Shown one piece after another: positions 30,892 through 41,604 of a DNA stretch of 64,000 nt. Both the position numbers and the translations under genes were made by a program. Source of the stretch: Dactylorhiza incarnata (lineage: Eukaryota; Streptophyta; Magnoliopsida; Asparagales; Orchidaceae). Positions within the stretch are counted from its first letter, which is position 1; every line of letters begins with the position of its first letter. The notes below the pieces were generated by a model. That model searched no databases. It saw nothing but the letters and a program-made list of their open reading frames with translations, and was not told the DNA's origin. Location of the stretch: the NCBI GenBank assembly GCA_033032865.1, contig JAWHQI010000051.1, positions 12,294,001 to 12,358,000 of the forward strand, given 5' to 3'.

Positions 30892-32665
30892 TGATACGAA
30901 AATTTTAGCTTTTCATACTTAGAAATTTGGAAATATGAAAAAGCGAAGAGATTGATGATGTTTTCTAAACTATATCCGATGAAGGCAAGTGCACCTTATC
31001 GTCTATAATATAGGATATTTTGAAAATACCAAGGTCATATTCCTTGGGGAGCGTTGATTACTTCTACTTCGAGGAGATCACAATTATCTTATCTAATGAT
31101 TTTTTTCTTAGAGTTTGTTTTACTTAACTAAAAGAGATAATTTGCAAACTAATTTAAGGTTTAAAGAATGGTAAAAAAGGATTAGTGCTCAATCTAAAAT
31201 CACCTTGGAGTGAGAATAATCAAGAGAACGAAAAATAAATCTTATTCCGTTTAAATAAACTACTTGACCGTGGAGGTTCCCGAAGCTTGAACATGCCTCT
31301 GTCGAGGGAAATGCCCAACTACATTTAGGAAAAATCAACCGAGCTCTCGTTCTATAATTGATTACCTAAAACTTGCTTTACGTTGTGAACCCCTCTATTG
31401 GATTTGACTCAAATCCGGGAGATTTACGTCATCCTCTCTCGAGGGGTGCGTGCAACTCTCCTTACTCTTGAGAGATCGATTCATACTTTGAGCCTCTCAG
31501 CTAGCTAAGTATGAAAACTTAACCGAAAACCATATATCGAAAATATGGTCTCGCTAATTAAAAATCAAGAGTAAGTCAAGTGTTTACAAAAATAGAAAAA
31601 GAGAGCTAGAAGATCATAACTTGATTATCTCATCATCGGATCATTTCGATCGAGCACTAATGAGAATTAGTTAATCATGGTGGAGGGGAAAAAGAGAGAA
31701 AAATAAAAGTGCATTAAGGAGAAATTAACTAAAGTAGAAAGAGAGAATGAAAGAGAGCAAAACTAAATTTTATTGAAATAAAAATTATTTCAAGCCTTAA
31801 AGAGGATTACAATACTAGAAATGAAGAGATTACAAGCTTAAGCTAGGCTATTGCAAGAAAGAAAATTTTAACATTGCTTGACATTAAGAGAGAGAGAGAG
31901 AGAAAAAAAAGGAAAGACATGAACAAAAGCATGAAAATGATCACTACCAGCTCTAGCAGCACCTCCCACTCTCCAAAATTCTGAACCCTGGACTCAAGGA
32001 GATTCCCTGAATTTACAGAAAAAACTTTCAAGTTACACGCCCTCGATCAAGGCCATGACCAAGGGCGTGTAATCCATGTTCATCTCAGCTCCGACATTGG
32101 CGTGGGTCTTGCAGGATGACGCGGCAAAAAAGGACTTGTCACGGCCGTGACATTTGGGTCACGGGCATGTACTTGGACGGCTTCATTTAATGCAGCGTGG
32201 GCTTGACTGTGGCGCAAAGGAGAGCAGGGATCACACAGGAAAGTTACGGTCGTGACATATGGGTCATGAGCGTGACTTGAGTTGACTTCTCGATGGCATC
32301 TCCACGTCTCGAAGGCAGCTTCGCTGGGAAGATTCTATGTTTATACGCCCTTGGTCACGGGCGTGACCTTTGGGTCACGGGCATGATCGAGGGCGTGACT
32401 TGCTGTGGACGAGCTCAAACAGCGCAGCATCAGTTCTGGACTGATCTTATGATTACACGCCCTTAGTCACGGGCGTGACCTAGGGCGTGTAATGCAAATT
32501 TTTCCAAACTTGTTCCAAAATTCTGCAAAAATTCAAATAAACTAAATTAGAAACGAATTTTATAATAGAACTATTTATAAGCTAAAATTGATATGAAAAA
32601 GAAAATTTCATATTAAATAATTACTAAAATTTATACTAAAAAGGTTATATAAAAACTACTTATCA
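30892..32665 (-). repeat. Probable solo LTR of an Athila-related gypsy element (1774 bp)
   Basis: The first 600 bp are clearly similar, on the minus strand, to the 3' part of the Athila LTR at 50.9-51.5 kb (ATATCCGATGAAGGCAAGTG, CCTTATCGTCTATA, TTGATTACTTCTACTT). Read on the minus strand it starts TGATAAGTAG and ends CGTATCA. Flanks CTAAT (30887-30891) and CTATT (32666-32670) agree at four of five bases. No primer site or polypurine tract adjoins either end, so a solo LTR is the simplest reading. It carries several TCACGGGCGTGA-type dyads (about 32040-32500). Confidence 0.65.
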
Positions 32666-32670
32666 CTATT

Positions 32671-33157
32671 ATACACATATTATCTTATAAATGATACTTT
32701 TAATAATAAAAATTATTGCTGGGAAACAACAACAAAATTCTTTGAAGAAAATACAAATGCTAATTCAAAGCTGAGTCGAATAGAATTCAAAGTATCATTG
32801 AGTTCTACTCGACGCTAGCTTCGAGAGCTGTTTGGGTTAAATAATTCGAAAGGCACTCGATGTAGTGTTGAATTCATATCTACACAGGCGTTGACTTAAG
32901 AGTTGTAGCAAGAACTCGAAGTCATATCGATTACCACTCGATCTAACGTCAAAATATCAACCGCACTCAGTTTTGCTTCTAGACGCTATATCAACTTATT
33001 TTGGCGAGCTGCATCTATTTCCACTCAATGTTACTTCGATTAAAACCCTAAGCTACGATGAATCATATTCTTTAAAGAAACTCAGTCGTTAGATCATTTT
33101 ATGTTTTAGATTTTTCTCTCTCTGACTCTCTTGTTCTCTTATTTTCTTGCATTCTTG

Positions 33158-33192
<35 letters not shown>

Positions 33193-33509
33193 TTCTAGCG
33201 TTCTTTTTGTAGGCACGGCTGTAAGCCTCAATGACTCCCCCAAAAGTGAACTCAGGATTCAACATTGATATCAAATCATTCAATGATGCCGCTGAGAATT
33301 TCATAGAAATTTTGGGGCTTTTCCAAACTACGAGATTGACGAAGCTGATTTCGACAAGAAGCAAAGTACATGATGTAGAATTTATCCAACTGAAAAAACC
33401 ATCGGTATCGATAAGGATGCATCTATACTTGGAAAAATTTCTGATACTGACATCCATATAGCAGAAGAATCACTGAACTTGACATTTGACTTACCTATGA
33501 GTGAGGATT
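32671..33509 (+). other. Unassigned stretch with ACTCGA motifs, a CT microsatellite and a small ORF
   Basis: Repeated ACTCGA/TCGAGT words (about 32770-32950) look like another LTR motif array. A pyrimidine-rich leader with (CT)16 at 33159-33190 follows, then a 76-codon ORF with ATG at 33231 (MTPPKVNSGFNIDI). The protein was not recognised. The layout suggests an LTR, leader and start of a retroelement ORF cut off by the copia LTR at 33510, but this is inference. Confidence 0.35.
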
Positions 33510-34785
33510 TGTTAAATTTTTGAAGTGGAAGTGGAGTGTCAGGGCGGTCTGACTATGGAGACCGTAGAGGCCGCGCGGACTGGTGATCTGGTATGGCGAT
33601 CTGGCTTTGTGTTCGCGCATCTTTTGTGTTGGCGAACTATTGTTGTTTGCCGGTTGTGCCCAAGTGTTCCTGCTCTGGTATAGACTGGGCGGTCTTGTAC
33701 TGGAGGTTGCTTTGGCGGTCTGGTACTGCAGTCTGCATGAGTTCATTCTGGCAGACAGTTGTTGTATGTCAGGATGTTTATATGGCTCCGATCTTATAAG
33801 AGTCCGGGCGGGTTATATGAGCTTGGTTCTGGCGGTCTGCTTTTGATCGGTCAGTTGCTCATTTGTTTGTTCTTATAAGAGACCGGGCGGTCTGCAGGGT
33901 TGTTCTTCACCAGCTATCTTATTTGGACAATTTTGCTTAAGTATAATAATGTCTTATGGAGACCGCGCGGTCTGGTTCTAGAGACCGCGAGTTACAATAA
34001 GAAAGGTGATCGTATCCCTTTTGGGCGGTGACGACATCTATTCGTTTGCCTATAAATTGAGTGGCAAGGCTAGCCATTCATATGCAAGAACTGTAAGAAC
34101 TAAAGTTTGGATTGATTGTGTCGGTCTCATTTTGAGGTCGCACGGTTTTATTTGTTGACCAGTTTGTTGTGTTCGCAGGTTAGCAGCCAACAGTCTACCG
34201 TCAACATTCTTCCTTCTTTTCAGTTTTGAATAAACCACCTCGCCAACGGTCTCGTCTGTGTGAACTGTGTTTTCAAGTTCTTGGTCTGTTGCAGTGGACT
34301 CAGTTGATCAGGCAACCTTAAGCGGTCAGGCTGTCTTGAGTTGCGGTCTTGCAGCAGAGAGCAGTTCTTCATCTTGTGTTCACGGGTTACTTCTGTGATC
34401 TTGAGACCGTGCGGTCTGGGCGATTAAGAAGTGCGGTCAGCCTTGTTTTTCAGTAGTTCAATAAGAAGCAGATTGTTCGGTCTGTGATTGGCGGTCATGC
34501 AGAGTACAAGTCAGCGACCTATTGTATTCGTGCGATCTCAGGGAAGCCGGCGATCTTGCTGAGTTTGAGAGGTCTCAGTTTTCTAGCCGCCAGAAGCTTG
34601 TCATATTGCTTATTCTTCTCATCTAAGTGTTTCTCTTATAAATCATATCTCGCCATATATGCAACGCATTGTGATAAGTTATCAGTCAATTGTGATTCAC
34701 TTGCCTTCATTGTCACTGGTTAACTGTTTTGAATTGAATTGAAGTCTTCCGTTGTTGTCTTCGATCCATCTCCGAAATTTTAACA
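33510..34785 (+). repeat. 5' LTR of the plus copia copy (1276 bp)
   Basis: Termini TGTTAAA and TTTAACA are perfect inverted 7-mers. The LTR is full of GGTC/GACC words, including the perfect palindrome GACCGCGCGGTC at 33961-33972 and many GGGCGGTCTGG copies on both sides. A TATA box TATAAATT is at 34051-34058. Confidence 0.9.
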
Positions 34786-34797
34786 TGGTATTAGAGG
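34786..34797 (+). other. Primer binding site of the plus copia copy
   Basis: TGGTATTAGAGG directly follows the LTR and differs from the tRNA-Met site TGGTATCAGAGC at two bases, one a C-to-T change. Confidence 0.85.
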
Positions 34798-34869
34798 CAT
34801 GTTTGAGGCAGTGATCAGCCACAGAATCTTGCTTCAGTCTCTGAAAGGTTGTTAACCAGTGTGATAGCA

Positions 34870-36808
34870 ATGGAAGAAGGTTATACAAGAGGTATTGGAA
34901 TTGAGCTCCTTACGCAGACTAACTTCAAGAAGTGGAAGTTGAGCATGGAGAGCTATCTTCTTAGCGAGGATTTATGGGAGGTAGTCGGAGGAGATGACCG
35001 ACAAGCAATTGTTGATGTTGAAGGGAATGTTGAGCAAGTGAAGGCTTGGAAGAGAACAAATGCTATGGCAAAGTTCACTCTCAAGCGTGCTATCATTTCG
35101 GAGCTGTTTGACCACATAATTGGATGCTGGTCAGCTGCTGAGATTTGGATAGCCTTGGATGGCTTGTTCAACAAGCAGAGCGTAGCTCGGCGATAGTTTC
35201 TTGAAAATGAGTTGGCGAAAGCAACTCAAGGGGATTTGTCCATTTCAACTTTCTTCTTGTAGATGAAAAACCTATGCGCGGAGATATCAGCTTTGGACCC
35301 AGATGAACCTATTTCAGACTCGAGGTTGAAGAGTCACATAATCCGTGGTTTGCGGAGGGAGTATGTGGCCTTTGTCACTTATGTGAAAGGTTGGGCCAAT
35401 CAGTCGTCGTTGCTAGAGATGGAAAACTTTCTTCCTTCAAAAGAGAGCTTGGCAAAGCAAATGGCTGGGATATCTAACTCTGGGGGAGAAAGAGAGGTTC
35501 TATATTCATGCAAGAAGAAGAGATGGGACAAGAAGATGAAGTCATCTGTTAGTGATGGACCTTTAACTTCATATCAGCAGGAGAGGAGCAATGCTCCTAA
35601 GCGTGATGGAAAGAAGAAGGAAGGAGCAAGGTGCTACAGGTGCAATCAGCTTGGTCATTTCAAGAGAGACTGTAGAGTCAATCTTCAGCCGGGGTATGCT
35701 GCAGGGAAAGAAGAAGCTGTTTCCAATGTAGGAGATAGATGGGGTGATGGAGCCTTTATGACGGGCACATATGTTTGGGCTTTGGCTTCTATTAACTATC
35801 AGGATGATTGGATTGTGGACTTGGGTTGTGGTCATCACCTAACCGGAGATGAGTCAAAGTTCTCTTCTTTGCAGACATACTCAGGTAATGATGCCATCAT
35901 TACTGCTGATGATACTAAACATATAGTTGAGAAGGAGGGTGTAGTTTCTTTAAATGGAGATAGAAGTCCACTCACGTTGAAGAGTGTCTATCATGTTTCA
36001 GGGATGAAGAAAAACCTCTTATCGGTGATCAATGTTGTTGATGTTGGCTATCACGTTCTGTTTTGTCCAACATAAGTGAAGTTTCTTCGAAACGTGGCAG
36101 CGGTGAAGGATGAAGTCACTCATGTTGGAAGAAGGGTGAAGGACTTGTTTGTGTCATCTACGAGTTCCTATGTTGATAAGATGAGGACTAATGATATCGC
36201 TGCTATCTGGCATGAAAGACTTGGACATGTTTGGATGGAGAAGAGGAAAGCTATGGCGGGAAGAGGCCTAGAGAGAGGTCTGCCTAGTTTGTCTTCATTT
36301 GGTGATGGTCATGTTGGTGCAGGTTGTCAATATGGTAAGGCTCAATGTCTTCCATTCGACAGATCACAAAGCAGATGCAAAGCACAATTAGAGTGTATTC
36401 ATGGTGATATGTTTGGACCTACCACAACTGTCAGTCTTGGAGGTAGCAGGTATATGCTAGTCTTGATTGATGAATTCACTAGATATACTTGGGTATATTT
36501 TCTAAAGGAGAAGTCAGAAGCCTTTGAAAAGTTTGTGGTATTCAAGGAGTTAGTGGAAGGTCGGCTTAACCTGTGGATCAAGAAGTTCAGAACCGGCAAT
36601 GGAGAGGAGTTCACCTCAAATGCGTTCTTTAACTTCTGCAGGAAGCATAGCATTCGGAGAGAGCTCTCTTGTGCTCATACTCCACAACAGAATGGTGTTG
36701 CAGAGCGAAAGATCCATCATCTGACGGGGACCTGCAAATGTTGGCTTCATTCCAAGAGTATCCCAAAGTCTTTTTGGGCAGAGGGAATGTCCTATACAAC
36801 TTATGTCA
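34870..36808 (+). pseudogene. gag-pol: Copia gag-pol (gag, protease, integrase), 3 stops, truncated
   Basis: A single frame from ATG 34870 contains gag (TNFKKWKLSMESYL, LENELAKATQGDLSI), a knuckle CYRCNQLGHFKRDC (35632-35673), protease, and integrase to AEGMSYTTYV. Stops are TAG at 35194-35196 and 35260-35262, each one step from CAG, and TAA at 36073-36075 (Glu in the minus copy). Catalytic residues are also damaged: the protease has DLGCGHHLTGD instead of Asp-Ser-Gly, and the second integrase acidic site reads RTGNGEEF where copia proteins have RTDNGGEF. The minus copy shares the same Gly, so this change predates the two copies. RT and RNase H are absent because of the truncation. Confidence 0.9.
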
Positions 36809-37252
36809 CCTTCCTTATTGGGAACTCGTGGTCTCCAGAACCAGACTGCGTGGTCTCAATAAGACCTTATTACGCTTAAGCAACTATCCAATGAAGACAA
36901 CACGCTTATTATAAACCGACAGACTGCCCGGTCTTTTATAGGAAAAGAACCATATGAGCATCTGACCAGTTCGTGAACAGACCGCCAGAACCAGGCTCTT
37001 ATATCCCGTCCGGTCTCCCATAAGATCGGAACCACAGCAGACCGCAAGAGCGATCTCATGCATACCAAAGTACTATACCGCCCAGTCGCAACTCGAACAT
37101 GAACACTTGGGCAAACCGACGAACAGAAACAGATCGCCAAAACCAAAGACACGCGATCTCCAGCCAGATTGCCAAATAGGAGCTCGCGTCATCTCTGCGG
37201 TCTCCAATATCAGACCGCCCTGACACTCAACTTCCACTTCAAAAATTTAACA
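36809..37252 (-). repeat. Partial 3' LTR of the minus copia copy (444 bp)
   Basis: On the minus strand it starts TGTTAAATTTTTGAAGTGG at 37252, preceded by the polypurine tract TTTCAAGGGGGAG. It matches the plus LTR from its start to about 33985-34010, then joins inverted integrase sequence. Confidence 0.88.
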
Positions 37253-37300
37253 CTCCCCCTTGAAATGGAAAGTGGAAGTCAGCCCAAGTAGACTCCTCAA

Positions 37301-38669
37301 CTAATCAAACGGTCCCTTCGATAACGGCTTCGTAAAGATGTCCACGACATTATCCTTGCTCTGCACATGCTCAACCATAAGAGATCCCTCCAACACCTTT
37401 TCCCGAATGAAATGATGTTGAATCTCTATGTGCTTGGTTCGCGCATGACAAACTGGATTGTTCACCAGTTTGAAGGCACTCTCATTGTCACCTCGAAGCA
37501 GAGTAGGACCTTGCACCTCCCTATGAATGTCCTCCACAAGCCTCCTAAGCCAAATGGCTTCCTGAGCTGCCAAAGTCGAAGCTTTGTGCTCTGCTTCCGT
37601 GGTAGAGACAGATACAGAATCATGCTTCTTGCTGCACCATGATATAGCTGTAGAGCCTGTCATAAAGACATATCCAGAAGTCGATCTTCGATAATCTGAA
37701 TCTCCTCCATAATCAGCATCCATGTAACCATGCAAGCAAATGCCTGAGTCCTTCCCATAGAAGAGACCCAAATTTGAGGTGGACTTTACGTACTTCAAAT
37801 TGCTCCTAGCCTCCATAAGATGAGGATTTCGAGGCTCTACCATAAACTGACTCACTCGGCCAACTGCATAAGAGATATCTGGCCTCGTGATCGTCAAGTA
37901 TATCAGACATCCGACCAAAGCCCGGAACACCAAAGGATCAGAAAGAACCTTCCCCTCATCACGTCGAAGTATTGTACCAACCTCCAGTGGAGTAGATCTG
38001 CTCCTCCCCCCTTCCATGTCGAATCGCTTAACAATTTGATCTGCATAGCGCTTCTGGGAAACAAGCATACCGCACTCTTTCTTCTCCACTTCAAGTCCAA
38101 GGAAATGGTGGATCTCACCCAAATCCTTCATCTCAAATCTGATATCTAACTCAGCACGAAGTCTAGCTACCTCCACTTTAGAATTTCCTGTGACGATCAT
38201 ATCATCAACCTATAATAGCACCAAGACCTGAAGCTCCCCCGTCTTCTTTACGAATAAGCTTGAATCTGAATCAGAAGCAAAGTATCCGCAGAACTGGAGG
38301 TATTATACTATCTTGCCATACCACGCCCGAGGCGTCTGCTTCAAGCCGTAAAGAGCCTTTTTGAGCTTACACACATATCTTGGGTGTTCTTCCGAAACAT
38401 AACAAGGTGGTTGATCCATGAAGATATCCTTGTCAATCTCATCATATAAGAAAGCATTCTTTACATCGAGTTGCAAAATTTTCCATCCTTGGCAAGCTGC
38501 CAATATGATTACCACCCGAACCAGTCATCTTGGCAACAGAGCTGAAGGTTTCTTCATAATCCTCCCCATACTTCTGAGAGAATCCTTGAGCTAAAAGGTG
38601 AGCCTTGTACCGCTCAATGCTTCCATCAGTCTTCTTCATCAGCTTAAAAACCCACTTGCAAGTCACAGG
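37301..38669 (-). pseudogene. pol: Copia RT and RNase H (C-terminal pol), frameshifted
   Basis: From right to left on the minus strand: RT with [39 protein letters not shown] and ALYGLKQTPRAWY, then VDDMIVTG and an intact RNase H segment to DIFTKPLSKGPFD with stop at 37301. The Tyr of the catalytic YVDD box is replaced by a stop (TAT to TAG, about 38204), and at least two frameshifts lie between 38300 and 38560. The 5' continuation is across the Cassandra-like insertion at 39437. Confidence 0.88.
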
Positions 38670-38947
38670 TGTAACAGCCCTGGCTAGCCAGACCCAGGCC
38701 CCTAGCCCAGAACTGCCGGCACCGACGGCCCAGGCCCATTCTGGGACGGCCTGACCGAGCCCATCCGGGTCACTGGCCCCGCCCTAGGACACTGTACCGC
38801 CGGTTCAGCCTGACCACAACTGGTCAACAACAAGCCTGCAGGTCGTACACCCCAACCCCTCTCTGGCCCACCCCAGGGCACAGCGGGTTGTTGGAGGGGG
38901 GCACGAACCCACGCCCTCCCTTTGATGAGAAATGAGCCAGTTAAGCT

Positions 38948-39019
38948 GCAGCGCGTGGACTTCCCAGGAGGTCACCCATCCCGTGACTACTCCAGCCCGA
39001 GCACGCTTAACTACGGAGT
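38948..39019 (-). repeat. 5S rRNA-derived block, left arm
   Basis: On the minus strand it includes AGTTAAGCGTGCTCGGGC and GGATGGGTGACCTCCTGGGA, matching the A-box to C-box part and the following segment of plant 5S rRNA. The 5' half of 5S is not conserved, so this is element sequence rather than a 5S gene. The RNA polymerase III internal control boxes look preserved. Confidence 0.85.
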
Positions 39020-39077
39020 ACTTTGACTTCTCATCACCAATTGAGCTGCAGCTTAGTTGGTGATGAGAAGTGAAAAT

Positions 39078-39149
39078 ACTCCGTAGTTAAGCGTGCTCGG
39101 GCTGGAGTAGTCACAGGATGGGTGACCTCCTGGGAAGTCCACGCGCTGC
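39078..39149 (+). repeat. 5S rRNA-derived block, right arm
   Basis: Inverted copy of the left block, 72 bp, with only a few differences (CACAGGATGG versus CACGGGATGG). It reads rightward, so the two blocks point away from each other from a 58-bp centre. Confidence 0.85.
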
Positions 39150-39436
39150 CGCTTCACTGGCTCATTTCTCATCAAAGGGAGGGCGTGGGTTCTTGCCCCC
39201 CCTCCAACAACCCGCTGTGCCCTGTGGTGGGCCAGAGAGGGGTTGGGGTGTACGACCTGCATGCTTGTTGTTGACCAGTTGTGGTCAGGCTGAACCGATG
39301 GTGCCAGTGTCCTAGGACGGGGCCAGTGACCCGGGATGGGCTTGGTCAGGCCGCTCCCAGAATGGGCCTGGGCCGTCGGTGCCGGCAGTTCTGGGCTAGG
39401 GGCCCGGGTCTGGCTAGCCAGGACTGTTACAATAGG

Positions 39437-41604
39437 AGTAACAGCCTCAACCTTAGGCACTAAGTTCCAATTCTCATTCTTCTTAAGGGAAGCCATCTCT
39501 TCATCCATGGCTCCTTCCCAGTCCTTGACTCCAACGGTGTTTTCAAAACAAGATGACTCTCTCTTATCCAGGGGACCTCTGAAGAAACATGAGACAAAGC
39601 TCACCAAATTCCCCCTGTATACCGATCTGGTGGAATGATAGTCCTCATGGACCTTATCAGAGTTGTACTCTGATCCACCTCTTCAACTATCTATTCTGAA
39701 CTAGCTCTCCTTCAGGCATACTTGGAGAATCGCTCCCCCTTCTTCCACAACCTGAAGCACCTGACCTAGGGCTAGAAACACCTAGAGCACATGGAGAAAC
39801 AGGTAACTCCACCAGAACCTCTTTTATAGCTTCTTCAAGTGCACCATCTGACCTGCTTCCATGTAGCTCAACAGAAGAACTACCTTGGTATGATGTCAAC
39901 TCAACAAATACCACATCCCTTGAGACCACATCTCTCAGTGTCTCTAGATCCATGCATCTTCACCCTTTCTTCTGGTCATCATAACCGATGAAGACTAGCT
40001 TCCTTGCTTCCGCATCTAGCTTCGTTCTAAGGGCATCTAGGACATGCACATAACAGGTAGATCCGAACACTCGAAGGTGTTCCACCGAAGTCTTTTCCTT
40101 GAACATCAACTCATGAGGGGTCTTCATGTTGATAGGACTTAGAGGCATTCGATTGATGACATAAGTTGCACAAGAAATTCCCTCTGCCCAGAAGGACTTT
40201 GGGATACTCTTGGTATGAAGCCGACATTTGCAGGTCTCTGTTAAATGATAGATATTCCGCTCTGCAACTCCATCCTGTTGTGGAGTATGAGCACAAGAGA
40301 GAGCTCTCTGGATTTCATGCTTCATGCAGAAGTTAAAGAACACATTTGAGGTGAACTCCCCTCCATTGCCAGTTCTGAACTTCTTGATCTTCAGGTTAAG
40401 CCGACCTTCCACCAGCTCCTTGAACTCCACAAACTTTTCAAAGGCTTCCGACTTCTCCTTCAAAAAAAAATATATATCTAGTGAAGTCATCAATCAAGAC
40501 TAGCATATATCTTCTACCTCCAAGACTGACAGTTGTGGTAGGTCCAAACAGATCACCATGAATACATTCCAATAGTCCTTTGCATCTGCTTTATGATTTG
40601 TCGAATAGAAGACGTTGAGCCTTACCATATTGACAACCTGCACAAACATGACCTTCTGCGAAAGATGATAGACTAGGCAAGCCTCTTACAAGGCCTCTTC
40701 CCGCCAAAACCTTTAGCTTATCCATCCCAACATGTCCAAGATTTTAATGCCAGATAGCAGTGCTATCATTAGCCCTCATCTTATCAACATAGGAACTTGT
40801 TGATAACACAAACAAGTCCTTCACCCGCTTTCCTACATGAGTGACTTCAGCCTTCACCACTGACACATTCCAAAGACATTTCACTTCTGTTGGACCAAAC
40901 AAAACATTATAGCCAGCATCAACCGCATTGGTCACTGAGAAGAGGTTTTTCTTCATCACCGGAACATGATAGACACTCTTCAACATGAGTGGACCTCTAT
41001 CTACGTTCAAAGAAGCTACACCCTCATTCTCTACTGCATTCACAGTATCATCAACAGTAATGATAGCATCATTACCTGAGTATGCTTGCAACGAAGAGAA
41101 CTTCAACTCATCCCCGGTGAGGTGATGACCACACCAGAGCCTACTATCCAATCATCTTGATAGTTGATGGAAGTCAATGCCCGGACACAAGTGACCATCA
41201 TAAAAGCACCTCCACCACCCCAACTATCTTTAGCATTGGAACCAGCCTCCTTCTTACCTACAGCATGCCCTGGCTGAAGATTGACTTTACAGTCTCTCTT
41301 GAAGTGACCAAGCTTGTTTCACCTGTAACATGTCGGACCTTCCTTCTTCCTCCCATAAGACTTAGGAGTATAACTCCTCTCCTACTGATATGAAGTAGAT
41401 GGACCATCGCTAACAGATGACTTCTTCTTGTCCCATCTATTTTTCTTGTCTGAATATAGAACCTCGCTTTCTCCCCCAGAGACAGATATCTCAGCCATCT
41501 ACTTTGCCAAGCTCTCTTGTAAAGCAAGAAGGTTCTCCAGCTCTAGCAACGTTGGCTGATTGTTCCAACCTTGAACAGAAGTAACAAAGGCCACATACTC
41601 GTCG
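39437..41604 (-). pseudogene. gag-pol: Copia gag C-terminus, protease, integrase, linker, RT start (minus copy)
   Basis: From right to left on the minus strand: gag from YVAFVTSVQGW with a knuckle in which the first Cys pair is interrupted by a stop (about 41320); protease region with CGHHLTGDELKFSSL; integrase with CQYGKAQ, GDLFGP, FRTGNGGEF and HTPQQDGVAERN (ORF 39960-40493). Then come the integrase-RT linker (39687-39953) and the RT start with DEEMASLKKNENWNLVPK (about 39430-39520). Several frameshifts and stops separate these blocks. The 40158-41604 part is an inverted copy of 35359-36808. Confidence 0.85.

Larger units (their letters stand above)
33510..36808 (+). mobile_element. Ty1/copia element, plus copy, truncated in integrase
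   Basis: A 1276-bp 5' LTR, a tRNA-Met-like primer site and a single gag-pol frame are visible. At about 36808, inside integrase, the sequence switches to the inverted LTR of a second copy of the same family. No 3' LTR belongs to this copy, so no duplication can be tested (left flank GGATT). Confidence 0.9.
38670..39431. mobile_element. Palindromic Cassandra-like (5S-bearing TRIM) insertion
   Basis: A 762-bp insertion in copia RT has termini TGTAACAGCCC and GGACTGTTACA and flanks ACAGG (38665-38669) and ATAGG (39432-39436), a one-mismatch 5-bp duplication. It is nearly one continuous inverted repeat: arms of about 370 bp meet at AGCTGCAGCT (39044-39053). Each arm holds a block matching the 3' 70 nt of plant 5S rRNA. 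Cassandra is the known LTR-type element carrying 5S sequence in its LTRs, which normally lie as direct repeats; here the two are inverted. No protein is encoded. ORFs reading through it are artefacts. Confidence 0.85.
36809..41604 (-). mobile_element. Ty1/copia element, minus copy of the same family, with a Cassandra-like insertion
   Basis: Read right to left it contains the C-terminal half of gag, protease, integrase, linker, RT, RNase H, polypurine tract and the first 444 bp of the 3' LTR. It is interrupted at 38670-39431. The left end is fused to the plus copy and the right end (41604) is fused to an RT fragment of a third copy, so both outer ends were lost by rearrangement. Confidence 0.88.

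Noticed and set aside
38948..39149. Two 5S rRNA-like blocks, possible 5S genes.
   Set aside because: Only the 3' part of 5S is conserved, in inverted pairs inside a TSD-flanked repeat; no complete 5S gene or T-run terminator is present.
39118..39638. ORFs on both strands across the right part of the 5S element and its flank.
   Set aside because: They run through a noncoding palindrome into copia linker sequence and have no family similarity of their own.
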